64,000 nt of DNA. Source: Parasedimentitalea maritima. GTDB lineage: Bacteria > Pseudomonadota > Alphaproteobacteria > Rhodobacterales > Rhodobacteraceae. The DNA is taken from assembly GCF_005771405.1 (NCBI RefSeq), contig NZ_VAUA01000003.1, positions 372,001-436,000 of the forward strand, written 5' to 3'. Position numbers and translations under genes: made by a program. Shown piece by piece: positions 34,835 to 45,022 of this stretch (its first letter is position 1; every line of letters starts with the position of its first letter). A model generated the notes under the pieces. The model saw only the letters and a list, made by a program, of their open reading frames with translations, did not search any database and had not been told where the DNA came from.

Positions 34835-35638
34835 CTATCGCTGTTGCCACGCCCGTACCACCTGTTGCGGCAAAACGGCAAAGCAACGGGCATAACGCGG
34901 TAGCATCCGCAACGGACTGCTTACCGCCCGCCAAAGCCACTCCAGTGCCAATCGGCGCATCCACCGAGGAGCACGACGCTGGTAACCACCAAGAAAATCC
35001 AACCCGGCCCCAATTGAAGCAAAGCCAACAGCTGGTGCCAATTGACGCCCACGAGCGGCCATCAATTCCTGTTTTGGCGCGCCCAACGCCAGAAAACACA
35101 GACGTACACCACTGTCATTCAATTGTGCGAGAATTTGCGTTGCCTCTTCTCCCGATGGATCAAATACCCCAGAAGGCGCGTGGCGCATGGTGATATCCAA
35201 ACCTGGCACTTCTTGCTGCAAAATACGCGCAGCATCATCCAGCGCCATTTGGGTACTGCCAACCAGAGCCACTGGCACTCCAGCTTTGGCAGCAAGGCCG
35301 CACAGTGGGAAAACCATGTCAGACCCCGGCAGCAGTTCAACAGGGTGACGGGCTAGATGTGACAACCAGACGATCGGGCGACCATCCGCTACCACCAGGT
35401 CTTGCGCACTATAAGCTTCCAGAAACCCCTTGGACGCGCCCATCTTGACCAGATGATCCAAGTTCACGGTTGCCAGCGCAAACCCCTGCCCCTGCATGAA
35501 ACGCTGTTCAATCTCAGCATCAAGCGCGGCGCGGGTTGGGACATTCACCGCTATTGTCTGACCGTGGAACTCGAACTGCACGCCTATCTCTCCGTGATAA
35601 CCAGTCGTTAGGACATACGCGGCACCAGCGTCAGGCAC
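34835..35638 (-). CDS. WecG/TagA/CpsF family glycosyltransferase (GT26)
   Basis: A 267-residue protein. The family core is visible: FALATVNLDHLVKMG, DLVVADGRPIVW, ALVGSTQMALDDAA, CFLALGAPKQELMAA and SIGAGLDFLGG with QRRAPRWMRRLALEW. Such enzymes add an early sugar (often N-acetylmannosaminuronate type) to a lipid-linked intermediate on the cytoplasmic face. The start is a GTG at 35638 preceded by AGGA; no in-frame ATG lies at the right place. Divergent from the polymerase gene. Part of the polysaccharide locus. Confidence 0.9.
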   Translation of the reverse strand: MPDAGAAYVLTTGYHGEIGVQFEFHGQTIAVNVPTRAALDAEIEQRFMQGQGFALATVNLDHLVKMGASKGFLEAYSAQDLVVADGRPIVWLSHLARHPVELLPGSDMVFPLCGLAAKAGVPVALVGSTQMALDDAARILQQEVPGLDITMRHAPSGVFDPSGEEATQILAQLNDSGVRLCFLALGAPKQELMAARGRQLAPAVGFASIGAGLDFLGGYQRRAPRWMRRLALEWLWRAVSSPLRMLPRYARCFAVLPQQVVRAWQQR

Positions 35639-35781
35639 CAGAGCACATCCTAAATTGTACCGACAATCGTTGTTTACATGCCATGTCTGAATAAAGGCTG
35701 ACTGAAGGGGCGGGACTTGACCGTAATCAGCGGCTATAAACCACCTTGGAAACTCTCCAAACCAACAGGTTTATCAAAACG

Positions 35782-37242
35782 ATGCCCAACGCCCTGGCCT
35801 ATTTGATGCTGATAATATGGCCATTGGTCACCCTGTTGCTGTTCCGGCGGCTGCCTGTAGAACGGGCGATATTATGGAGCATTCTGGCGGGCTATTTGAT
35901 ACTCCCCCCTGTTGCCGAATTTGATTTACCGCTGATACCGGATATGGACAAGTTCACGATCCCATCGGTGGCTGCTTTTTTGGTGTGTGTGTTCGCGCTA
36001 AAAAAAACCGTCCCACTCTGGCCACGCCATCCGGTGGCCCGGATTTTGGTGACCGTGTTTGTGATAAGTGTCATTCCCACCGTTTTCACCAATGGTGATC
36101 CGATCCTGTTTCAGGTGATCGAGAATTCAGACCCCATCGTCTTTGTTACAGATGCCTTGCCGGGGTTGCGCTGGCGCGATTTTGGCTCTGTCATGATTAA
36201 CCAGCTTATCGTGCTGCTGCCGTTTTTTATGGCCCGGCGCTATCTTTCGACTGAAACCGGGCTGCGAGAGCTGTTGCTGGCGCTGATGCTGGGCGGCTTG
36301 TGCTATTCTATTCCTTCCCTGATAGAAATCCGGCTAAGCCCGCAAATGAACGTCTGGGTTTACGGGTTTTTCCAGCACAGTTTCGAACAAATGATGCGGC
36401 AAGGGGGCTTCCGGCCCATTGTGTTCTTACCGCATGGGCTCTGGCTGGCATTTTTCCTCATGTCATCGGTATTGGCGGCGACAGCGCTGGCGCGTGCAGC
36501 GCAGGGCGGCGACCGTGTCCGGATGGCACTGGCAGTAGGCTATTTGTTCTGGGTTCTGGTGCTATGCAAAAGCCTGGCCTCACTGGCCTATGGGTTGGCT
36601 TTCACTCCGATTATTGCGTTGGCTCCGTTGCGCTGGCAGCTCCGGTTTGCTCTGGTGTTGGCGCTGGTTGCAGTGATTTATCCAATGCTGCGCAACCTTG
36701 GTCTCGTGCCCATTGATCTTATTCTGGCGCAGGCGGAATCGATCAGTGCTGAGCGAGCACAATCACTTAACTATCGTTTTGAAAACGAGCGGATACTGCT
36801 GGAACGCGCCGCTGAAAAACCCTGGTTTGGCTGGGGTGGTTGGGGGCGAAATCTGATCCGCCACATCGAAACTGGGCAGATCCTGTCCGTTCCCGATGGT
36901 CGTTGGATTATCACCTTTGGCGCCTTTGGCTGGGTCGGCTACATCGCTGAAATGGGGTTACTGGCTGCGCCATTGGTTCTTTTGGCGGCACAGGTTCGAC
37001 GCATGCATGTACGGGATATCTCCCCTTTTGTTGCTCCAATTGCACTGATCCTTGCGCTCACAATGTTGGACATGCTGTTGAATGCCACCTTAATTCCGTT
37101 CACCTGGATCTGCGCCGGAGCCGTCCTAGGCTATGCTGAAAGGTTGCAATATCAGGATTTTGATCGCTCAAAACCCGCTCTGTTTGGCGGTACACAGGTG
37201 ATGACTGAACCGTCAACAACAGGCCAACGCAGTATAATGTGA
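35782..37242 (+). CDS. O-antigen ligase/Wzy-type polysaccharide polymerase
   Basis: A 486-residue membrane protein with about 10-12 hydrophobic spans and a large central loop, in the Wzy/WaaL style. Motifs include FLPHGLWLAFFLM and, in the loop, GWGGWGRNLIRH with the nearby NYRFENERILLERA, which resembles WaaL/Wzy glycan-binding loops. Start ATG 35782 is chosen over a TTG at 35746. It heads the rightward gene block, 263 bp upstream of the polyketide synthase. Confidence 0.8.
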   Translation: MPNALAYLMLIIWPLVTLLLFRRLPVERAILWSILAGYLILPPVAEFDLPLIPDMDKFTIPSVAAFLVCVFALKKTVPLWPRHPVARILVTVFVISVIPTVFTNGDPILFQVIENSDPIVFVTDALPGLRWRDFGSVMINQLIVLLPFFMARRYLSTETGLRELLLALMLGGLCYSIPSLIEIRLSPQMNVWVYGFFQHSFEQMMRQGGFRPIVFLPHGLWLAFFLMSSVLAATALARAAQGGDRVRMALAVGYLFWVLVLCKSLASLAYGLAFTPIIALAPLRWQLRFALVLALVAVIYPMLRNLGLVPIDLILAQAESISAERAQSLNYRFENERILLERAAEKPWFGWGGWGRNLIRHIETGQILSVPDGRWIITFGAFGWVGYIAEMGLLAAPLVLLAAQVRRMHVRDISPFVAPIALILALTMLDMLLNATLIPFTWICAGAVLGYAERLQYQDFDRSKPALFGGTQVMTEPSTTGQRSIM

Positions 37243-37505
37243 GGTGGTGCCCCAATCTTTCCACTATTGCGGCCCAATTGAACACATAATGTTCATACCA
37301 CAGCCGCATAACTTTCCGAACTTTACTCGATCTATGTTGGGGGTATGCGGTGGAAGTGGGCACCGCAATCAGCAGACTGAAGACTTCAGACTGGGGGGAC
37401 CGGCATTGTTACTTAATTTGCCCTTTGGGCTGGCCAGGTCATTGGTGAGGCTTATGATTATGGCAGGCGCGCGGGTACCTTTGAAAAGGGTCACTTGGTC
37501 TGACT

Positions 37506-40500
37506 ATGAAGACACATAATACTCCCATTTCCTCTGGTGCCCCGGCAACCGGAGATATTGCCATTGTTGGCCAATCCGTCTGTGTGCCCGGTGCCCAGTC
37601 AGCGGCTGAGTTTTGGACAAACCTAAAGAATGGTGTTGAATCAATATCCCGCCTGGAGGAACAAGCCCTGCTAGAGGCCGGGGTTAGCCCTCAAACCCTG
37701 TCAGATCCTAATTACGTTCCCTCTGCAGCCCTGCTGCAGGACTATGATAAATTTGATGCCGACTTCTTTGGTTTCAGCCCCAAAGAGGCGGCCATTCTGG
37801 ACCCGCAGCATCGCAAGTTTCTTGAAGTTGCCTGGTCCGCTATGGAAGATGCCGGCCACCCTCCTGAAAGTTTAGAAGGGAAAATTGGTGTTTATGCAGG
37901 CTGCGGAATGGGCAGCTATTTCTATTTCAACATCTGCTCTAACCCGCATCTGGTTGACGATGTGGGCATGTTCCTGCTGCGCCATACCGGCAACGACAAG
38001 GATTTTATGGCCACCCGCGTCAGCCATGTGTTTGATCTGAAAGGCCCTTCGATCAGCATGCAGACCGCCTGCTCCACCTCTTTGGTGGCAGTGCATTACG
38101 CCTGCAAGGCGCTGCGCGAAGGCGAATGTGACATGGCCCTGGCCGGTGGATCAACCATCGAACTGCCACAGGGACGTGGCTATTTGTTCAAGGAAAACGA
38201 GATCCTGTCGCCGGACGGCCATTGCCATGCGTTTGATCACCGGGCTCAGGGCACAGTGTTTGGATCTGGCGCTGGCGTGGTGGCGTTGCGTCGTTTGGAA
38301 GATGCGATAGCCGATGGCGATCATATCTGGGCCGTGATCAAGGGGTCGGCCGTCAACAATGATGGCGCTGCCAAGGCTGGCTATCTGGCGCCTTCAGTTG
38401 ATGGGCAATCCGCGGCAGTACGTATGGCGTTGCAGGCCGCTGATGTTTCCGCTGACACCGTGGATTATGTCGAGTGCCACGGCACCGGCACCTATCTGGG
38501 CGACCCGATTGAGGTTTCCGCCCTGACCGAAGCCTACCGCGACAGCACTGATGAGACCGGATATTGCCGCATAGGATCGGTGAAAACCAACATCGGCCAT
38601 CTGGACACCGCAGCGGGTGTGGCTGGACTGGTGAAAACCACATTGGCCCTGCATCACCAGCAAATCCCGGCCTCATTGGGGTATGAAGCACCAAACCCCG
38701 CAATAGACTTTGACGACAGCCCGTTTCGCGTCAACGATAGGCTGCACAACTGGACCTCACACAAAGGCCCCCGCCGTGCGGCGGTAAACGCCTTGGGGGT
38801 TGGCGGCACCAATGCACATATGGTGCTGGAAGAGGCCCCCAAGCGGGCCGCTTCTGAAGAGAGCGATTTCCCGTTCCACATTCTGTGCCTGTCCGGCCAA
38901 TCCAAGGCCGCATTGGACGCCAACAGTTCAGCGCTGGCCGCACATCTGCGGGATAATCCGGATCTGGATCTGGCTGATGTCGCCTGGACGCTCAAGGAAG
39001 GTCGGCGCGGCTTTTCCAAACGCCGGGTTCTGGTAGCGGAAACCAGTGCTGAAGCAGCCCAATTACTAGACGACGGTGACCCGCGCCGGGTATTTAGCCA
39101 TGATCACTTGGGCGACGCCCCCGAAACCGTGTTCATGTTCCCCGGCGGTGGCGCACAATACGCTGGCATGGCGCGGGACCTCTATGAAACCGAGCCCGAG
39201 TTTGCTGACTGGATGGACCGTGGGCTAGATCACCTACAGAAACAGCTCGACTATGATATCCGGGCACTTTGGCTACCGGAAGCTGGCGAAGACGATGCCG
39301 CAAACAAGCGCCTGCAGAAACCTTCTGTGCAATTGCCTCTGATCATGATCGTGGAATATGCGCTGGCCCAATTGTGGATCAGCTGGGGCGTAAAGCCCAC
39401 CGCCATGGTTGGCCACTCGATGGGCGAAAACACAGCGGCCTGTCTGGCGGGTGTGATCCGTTTTGAAGATTGCATCGATCTGGTTCTGCTGCGTGGTCAA
39501 TTGTTCGATACTGTCCCAGCAGGTGGAATGCTGAGCATCTCGCTGCCACTGGATCAGGTTAAAGCCCTGATCAGTCCGGATCTGGACATTGCATCAGTCA
39601 ACGCCCCGAACCTGACCGCTGTCTCAGGTCCACAAGCCGCTCTCGATGACCTGTCAGATGACCTGAAGGCCCGCGATGTGGATCACCAACGGATCCAGAT
39701 TGATATCGCTGCCCACAGCCGAATGCTGGACGGAATTCTGGAACAATATCGCAGTTTTCTGAACGCACTGACGCTCAATGCGCCGCAGATTCCACTGATG
39801 TCGAACCGCACTGGCATAGCCCTGACTGACGCACAGGCCACCGACCCTGAATACTGGGCCGGGCAGCTACGCAATACCGTGCATTTTGCCGATTGCATCA
39901 ATACCCTTGCCGCAACGCCCAACCGCGTATTCCTCGAAGTCGGCCCCGGCAAGGCGCTCAGCTCTCTGGCACAAATGGCACCGGATGTTCAGCCCACACA
40001 GGTGCTCAGCAGTCTGCGTCATCCGGATCAGGACATCGCTGACGATTCTTATTTCTTTGGTATCATTGGCCGTCTCTGGGCCTGTGGTGTCAGCGCCGAC
40101 TGGGATCAGATCTGGGGCGAGGCCAAGCGAAACCGCCTGCCACTGCCGACCTATGCCTATCAGCGCACTCGCTACTTCATTGAGCCGGGAAAGCAGATTA
40201 CATCCGAAGAACAGCCCCTGCCCGCTCGCCACGACGACATGGTAGATTGGGGATATCGCCCTGCTTGGCGCCCCCGTTTGGCGGATTGTGATCTGGATGT
40301 AGACAGCGAATTGGCCAGCGCGCCGCAAACCTGGCTGTTCTTTGAAGATGAAACCGGCGTGGCAGCTGCAGCAGCCGACAGATTAACCGCAGCTGGACAT
40401 CAGGTGGTGCGGGTCCGCCCCGGGGACAGCTATGCAAAGCTGACTGACACCTCTTATGTGCTCCCCCCCGAACAGGGTCGTCTGGGGTATCAGGCCTTGC

Positions 40501-43500
40501 TGGCAGACCTTGAAATCACCGATCTTTTGCCAACCCGGATTGGTCATTTCTGGCTGGTCACGGCAGCCGAAACCTTCCGTCCCGGATCGTCGTTCTTTGA
40601 TCACACTTTGGAAGTTGGATTCTACTCATTGACCGCACTGGCGCAAGAGTTAGGCAATATGGACCTGCCTGCACCGCTGCACCTAAGCATATTCACCACC
40701 GGGGCAGCACAGCTGCGGGACGAGCCGCTCCCCTACCCGGAAAAAGCGTTAATTGCCGGACCGGCCGGGGTCATCCCGCGTGAATTGCCCGGCCTGACCT
40801 GCGCCACTGTAGATATTGAATTGCCTGTCCACCACAAAGGCTGGCGCAATCTGCTCAGCACTGCTGAACCCACAGACATCACCTCTCGCCTGCTAGAAGA
40901 ATTGCTGAGTGAGCCTGCCAACCTGACCGCCCTTTGGCGCGGTGACAAACGGTTTGAGCAAAATTGGCGCCCTGCGCCCTTGCCCACCATGGACACAGAA
41001 GTATTCAAACAGGGTGGCCACTACCTGATCACCGGCGGATATGGCGGTATTGGCCTGACAATTGCCGCCGATTTAATGCGCAGTCAGAACGCAAAGGTAA
41101 CGCTGATCTCACGCGATGGGCTGCCTCCACGCGAGTCATGGGATCACTACCTGCACAGCCACAGCCCTGCCAATCGCACCGCGATCCGAATTCGCGCTCT
41201 TTTGGCGCTTGAAGACATTGGTAGCGGGCAGATCCTGCCATTGGCAGCGGACGTCTGCAACAGCGGTCAGATGCGCGCCGCGGTGGAGGCAGCCGAAGCC
41301 CAGTTTGGCAAATTGAGCGGGGTCATTCACGGGGCAGGTCAGATCAACGACGGGCCTATTCTGGCCAAGACCGAACAACAAATCGCCGAGGTATTTGCCC
41401 CCAAAATCAGCGGATTACGCGTATTAGATGGGCTGTTCCCCGATGGCACCCTGGATCTGATGGTGTTGTTTTCGTCATCATCAGCCGCCACCCGGCCTGC
41501 CGGACAGATCGACTATGTTGCAGCCAATGAATACCTGAATGCATGGGCCAAACATCGCAAGGGTGGCAAAACCCGTGTTGTTGCGGTGGATTGGGGCGTC
41601 TGGAGCGACACCGGCATGGCTGCCGAAGCCATGGCCCAGCGTATGGGCGGCGATGGTCCCTCAGAACGGACCCCTTGTGACCAGCCACTCCTGCAAAATC
41701 AGGGTTTTGATGCCTTTGGCAATCGCATTTTTGCCTCAAAATTCACAGGCCGTGATGATTGGCTTTTGGATGATCACCGCACCCTTGACGGGACAGCATT
41801 GGTTCCCGGCACCGGTTACATCGAACTGGCTGCCGAAGCACTTGCTGCGCAGGGCGTAAATGAACCCTATGAAATCCGCGACTTGTATTTTCTGCGCGCC
41901 CTCCGGGTCATGGACCACACTCCGCGTGAAGTTTTGGTGCGGCTTGAGGCCAATCAGGATGGCTATGGTTTCGCCGTCCACGCCGAGGCCCAGCAAGGCT
42001 ATGCCCTGAACGCGCAGGCCACAGTGGTGCTAACCCCCGAGGCCGCGCAACCTGCCACGCTGGACCTGACCGCAATTGCAACCCGCTGCCCGCAGGTGAC
42101 ACCGGGCGGTAAAGAGAGGCTGCGTTCGCCGCAGGAACAGCATCTGAAATTTGGCCCACGCTGGCATGTCCTCGAACAAACAGCACTGGGTGACAGAGAA
42201 GGCCTGGCCCATCTGCGCATTCCAGACATTGCACAAAATGACGGCACTCTGCTGCACCCCGGTCTGCTGGACCTTGCCACCGGATGGGCTATTGATCTGG
42301 TCCCCAGCTACGGCGGTAAAACCCTATGGGTACCGGTTTCTTACCGGGCCATCCGGGTATTTGCACCGCTGAGCACCGAAATTCGCAGCCATATGCGTTT
42401 GGCGCCCAACCAGTCCGACGGTTTTGCACTGTTTGATGTCACGCTCAGTGATGCCCGTGGCAAAGTGCTGGTTGAAATCGAAGGCTTCCAGATGAAACGC
42501 CTGGATGGCGCACTGGACTTTTCAGCCGGTGAAGAAGCTGACACCAGCGCCGCCAAACTGGGCTTGGCAGCTACCAGCAACGCGCAGCCACTCTCACCCG
42601 ACGAGCAAAGACTGCAACTGAACATCGCCAATGGCATTCAAGCCAGTGATGGCGCGGAGGCCCTGAACCGTGCATTGGCAACGGGTCTTTCGCAGGTACT
42701 GGTTTCTTCCTTGGATCTGCCCGCTTTGATTCAGCAAGCCGGACAGTCCGCCACCCAAGCGGACGGAGAGGCACAGAGCTTTGAACGGCCAGATCTGGAT
42801 ACCGACTATATTGCCCCACGCAATCCAGTTGAGGAAGCGCTGGAGCGCAGCTTCTCGACCCTGCTAGGGGTGTCGCAGGTCGGGATCGAGGACAGTTTCT
42901 TCGACCTTGGCGGGCACTCGCTGATTGCGGTGCGTCTGTTTGCCCAGATCAAACGGCAGTTCGACGTAGAATTCCCAATCTCGGTGCTGTTTGAAGCCCC
43001 AAGTGTCGCAAAACTGGCGGATCTGGTCATTCAGCGCACCGGTGGCGGCATCACTGCTGACGACACCGCACAGACCTCCGCTGATACCGCCGAACAGCCA
43101 GCTCAGTTCAAGCACCTCGTCACCCTGCATCCGGGCGACGGCACCGGGCGCAGGCCGTTCTTCTTGGTTGCCGGCATGTTCGGCAACGTGCTGAACCTGC
43201 GCCATCTGGCCCAGATGGTGGGCCGGGACCGACCGGTCTATGGCTTGCAGGCCCGCGGCTTGATCGGAGATGAGACCCCACACACCCGTATGAAAGACGC
43301 CGCGCACGATTATCTGGATGAAATCCGTCAGGTTCAGCCAGATGGCCCCTATCTTCTGGGTGGCTACTCTGGCGGCGGCATCACGGCCTATGAAGTGGGA
43401 CAGCAACTACAGTTGAGCGGAGAAGAGGTTGCCCTTCTGGCCCTACTAGACACGCCACTTCCTATACGTCCCAGTCTGAACCGGCGCGACAAGGCAATGA

Positions 43501-43991
43501 TCAAAAGCCATGAAATACGTCGTAAAGGGCCGTCCTATCTGGCTGAATGGGCCACGAACAGGGTGCGGTGGGAGTTTGAGAAACGCCGCGCAAAACCCGA
43601 AGACACCCACTCGGCTGCGGAATTTAACAACCATAAGATCGAAGCGGCATTCCGCGAGTCTCTCGACACCTATGACCTGCAACCGTGGCAGGGACCTCTG
43701 GCCCTGTTCCGTCCACCATTGGACCGCCACTGGCAGGTTTCAAATGGGAATTGGGTCAGTGCGGCGCGTGAATATGTCTTTGACGACAACGATTGGACGG
43801 CTTGGGCCCCTAAGACCCAAGTGATCGAGGTTCCCGGTGACCATGACAGCATGGTGCTGGTGCCCAATGTGTCTGTTCTTGCTGAACATTTGCAGACCCT
43901 GATCATCAAGGCAGAAGCTGAAGCCGCACCTTCAACGATGCCCTCTGCCGACTGGCAACCAGAACCAACAAACGCAACCGCTGCTGAATAA
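37506..43991 (+). CDS. Type I polyketide synthase: KS-AT-(psi)KR-DH-ACP-TE
   Basis: A 2161-residue single-module enzyme. The ketosynthase (about 17-440) has Cys189 in QTACSTS, His325 in ECHGTGT and His365 in KTNIGHLD. The acyltransferase (about 540-840) has GHSMGE with Ser638 and IAAHSRM; malonyl or other specificity is not clear. A structural segment (about 920-1150) leads to a ketoreductase with LITGGYGGIG at 1174 and SSSSAATRPAGQIDYVAAN. The dehydratase has His1424 (HRTLDG, one residue longer than the usual HxxxG) and Asp1589. ACP serine is Ser1805 (DLGGHSL). The thioesterase has GYSGGG (Ser1955) and His2113. No enoylreductase is seen. It precedes a GT2 by 14 bp and starts a 17-kb operon. 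Confidence 0.95.
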   Translation: MKTHNTPISSGAPATGDIAIVGQSVCVPGAQSAAEFWTNLKNGVESISRLEEQALLEAGVSPQTLSDPNYVPSAALLQDYDKFDADFFGFSPKEAAILDPQHRKFLEVAWSAMEDAGHPPESLEGKIGVYAGCGMGSYFYFNICSNPHLVDDVGMFLLRHTGNDKDFMATRVSHVFDLKGPSISMQTACSTSLVAVHYACKALREGECDMALAGGSTIELPQGRGYLFKENEILSPDGHCHAFDHRAQGTVFGSGAGVVALRRLEDAIADGDHIWAVIKGSAVNNDGAAKAGYLAPSVDGQSAAVRMALQAADVSADTVDYVECHGTGTYLGDPIEVSALTEAYRDSTDETGYCRIGSVKTNIGHLDTAAGVAGLVKTTLALHHQQIPASLGYEAPNPAIDFDDSPFRVNDRLHNWTSHKGPRRAAVNALGVGGTNAHMVLEEAPKRAASEESDFPFHILCLSGQSKAALDANSSALAAHLRDNPDLDLADVAWTLKEGRRGFSKRRVLVAETSAEAAQLLDDGDPRRVFSHDHLGDAPETVFMFPGGGAQYAGMARDLYETEPEFADWMDRGLDHLQKQLDYDIRALWLPEAGEDDAANKRLQKPSVQLPLIMIVEYALAQLWISWGVKPTAMVGHSMGENTAACLAGVIRFEDCIDLVLLRGQLFDTVPAGGMLSISLPLDQVKALISPDLDIASVNAPNLTAVSGPQAALDDLSDDLKARDVDHQRIQIDIAAHSRMLDGILEQYRSFLNALTLNAPQIPLMSNRTGIALTDAQATDPEYWAGQLRNTVHFADCINTLAATPNRVFLEVGPGKALSSLAQMAPDVQPTQVLSSLRHPDQDIADDSYFFGIIGRLWACGVSADWDQIWGEAKRNRLPLPTYAYQRTRYFIEPGKQITSEEQPLPARHDDMVDWGYRPAWRPRLADCDLDVDSELASAPQTWLFFEDETGVAAAAADRLTAAGHQVVRVRPGDSYAKLTDTSYVLPPEQGRLGYQALLADLEITDLLPTRIGHFWLVTAAETFRPGSSFFDHTLEVGFYSLTALAQELGNMDLPAPLHLSIFTTGAAQLRDEPLPYPEKALIAGPAGVIPRELPGLTCATVDIELPVHHKGWRNLLSTAEPTDITSRLLEELLSEPANLTALWRGDKRFEQNWRPAPLPTMDTEVFKQGGHYLITGGYGGIGLTIAADLMRSQNAKVTLISRDGLPPRESWDHYLHSHSPANRTAIRIRALLALEDIGSGQILPLAADVCNSGQMRAAVEAAEAQFGKLSGVIHGAGQINDGPILAKTEQQIAEVFAPKISGLRVLDGLFPDGTLDLMVLFSSSSAATRPAGQIDYVAANEYLNAWAKHRKGGKTRVVAVDWGVWSDTGMAAEAMAQRMGGDGPSERTPCDQPLLQNQGFDAFGNRIFASKFTGRDDWLLDDHRTLDGTALVPGTGYIELAAEALAAQGVNEPYEIRDLYFLRALRVMDHTPREVLVRLEANQDGYGFAVHAEAQQGYALNAQATVVLTPEAAQPATLDLTAIATRCPQVTPGGKERLRSPQEQHLKFGPRWHVLEQTALGDREGLAHLRIPDIAQNDGTLLHPGLLDLATGWAIDLVPSYGGKTLWVPVSYRAIRVFAPLSTEIRSHMRLAPNQSDGFALFDVTLSDARGKVLVEIEGFQMKRLDGALDFSAGEEADTSAAKLGLAATSNAQPLSPDEQRLQLNIANGIQASDGAEALNRALATGLSQVLVSSLDLPALIQQAGQSATQADGEAQSFERPDLDTDYIAPRNPVEEALERSFSTLLGVSQVGIEDSFFDLGGHSLIAVRLFAQIKRQFDVEFPISVLFEAPSVAKLADLVIQRTGGGITADDTAQTSADTAEQPAQFKHLVTLHPGDGTGRRPFFLVAGMFGNVLNLRHLAQMVGRDRPVYGLQARGLIGDETPHTRMKDAAHDYLDEIRQVQPDGPYLLGGYSGGGITAYEVGQQLQLSGEEVALLALLDTPLPIRPSLNRRDKAMIKSHEIRRKGPSYLAEWATNRVRWEFEKRRAKPEDTHSAAEFNNHKIEAAFRESLDTYDLQPWQGPLALFRPPLDRHWQVSNGNWVSAAREYVFDDNDWTAWAPKTQVIEVPGDHDSMVLVPNVSVLAEHLQTLIIKAEAEAAPSTMPSADWQPEPTNATAAE

Positions 43992-44005
43992 CCCCGAAAG
44001 TCACC

Positions 44006-45022
44006 ATGACCAATCCGTCGATCCTGACCATCATCCTGAACTACCGCACAGCTGAGATGACAGTGCGCGCAGCCGAGGCAGCCCTGCGCGAAATGGCGGA
44101 CCTGCCGGGCGAGGTGCTGGTTATCGACAATGGATCAGGGGATGGGTCTTACGATGTGATCCATAAAGAGGCCAAGGCGCGTGGCTGGGTCGACAGCGGC
44201 CAATTCCGCCTGCTGCAATCGCCGCGCAATGGCGGGTTTGGCGCGGGCATGAATTTTGGCATCAAGGCTGGCCTGTCCGATGGAACCGCGCCCGATTTCT
44301 ATTACCTGTTGAACTCAGACGCCTTTGTCGAACCGGACGCGATCCGCCTGTTACGCGATTTCCTGCAAACCAACACCAAGGCGGGCATGGTCGGGTCTTA
44401 TGTCTGCGGAGTGGACGACACCCCCCATGCAACCGCGTTCCGGTTTCCCTCAATTGCAGGTGAATTCGAAGGTGCCGCTCGCACCGGCGTGATCTCTCGC
44501 CTATTGCGCAAATCGATTGTGGCGTTGGAAATCCCCACTGACGAGATCCAAGTTGACTGGACTGCAGGCGCCAGTCTGATGATCCGGCGACAGTTGATCG
44601 AGGACATTGGCGGCTTTGATGAAACGTTCTTCCTGTATTATGAGGAAACCGACCTATTCCGCCGTGCAGCAGCCGCAGGGTGGCGAACGCACTACCTGCC
44701 CTCCAGCAAAGTGCGGCATGTTGGGTCAGCCTCCACCGGGATGAAGGAATGGGCACGCGCCCCGTCTTACTGGTTTGACTCGCGACAGCATTATTTTGCT
44801 AAAAATCACGGACGCCTCTACGCGGCAACCGCGACACTGGCATTGGTGGCGGGAGGTCTAATTTGGCAGTTGCGTCGACTTGTACAAAACAAACCCAGAA
44901 CTGATCCTCCTCATTTTTTACGTGACCTCATCAGCTATTCTTTGCGCGCATTAATTAAACCGGGGCGCGCAAGCCGCCCTGATCCAAAACTGACCGCCGT
45001 TCCCCCGGAGGAATTGAAATGA
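44006..45022 (+). CDS. Family 2 glycosyltransferase (rhamnosyltransferase-like)
   Basis: A 338-residue GT2 with TIILNYRTAEMTVRAAEAAL, VLVIDNGSGDGSYD, an LLNSDAFVEPDA loop (S-D-A in place of DxD) and the ETFFLYYEETDLFRRAAAAG motif typical of WbbL/RfbF rhamnosyltransferases. A hydrophobic segment near 270-285 may attach it to the membrane. It lies between the PKS and NRPS genes, with ATGA overlap with the latter, which ties the polyketide pathway to sugar transfer. Confidence 0.9.
   Translation: MTNPSILTIILNYRTAEMTVRAAEAALREMADLPGEVLVIDNGSGDGSYDVIHKEAKARGWVDSGQFRLLQSPRNGGFGAGMNFGIKAGLSDGTAPDFYYLLNSDAFVEPDAIRLLRDFLQTNTKAGMVGSYVCGVDDTPHATAFRFPSIAGEFEGAARTGVISRLLRKSIVALEIPTDEIQVDWTAGASLMIRRQLIEDIGGFDETFFLYYEETDLFRRAAAAGWRTHYLPSSKVRHVGSASTGMKEWARAPSYWFDSRQHYFAKNHGRLYAATATLALVAGGLIWQLRRLVQNKPRTDPPHFLRDLISYSLRALIKPGRASRPDPKLTAVPPEELK

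Noticed and set aside
39867-40328. 153-residue minus-strand frame in the PKS
   Set aside because: Antisense to the AT domain; no motif.
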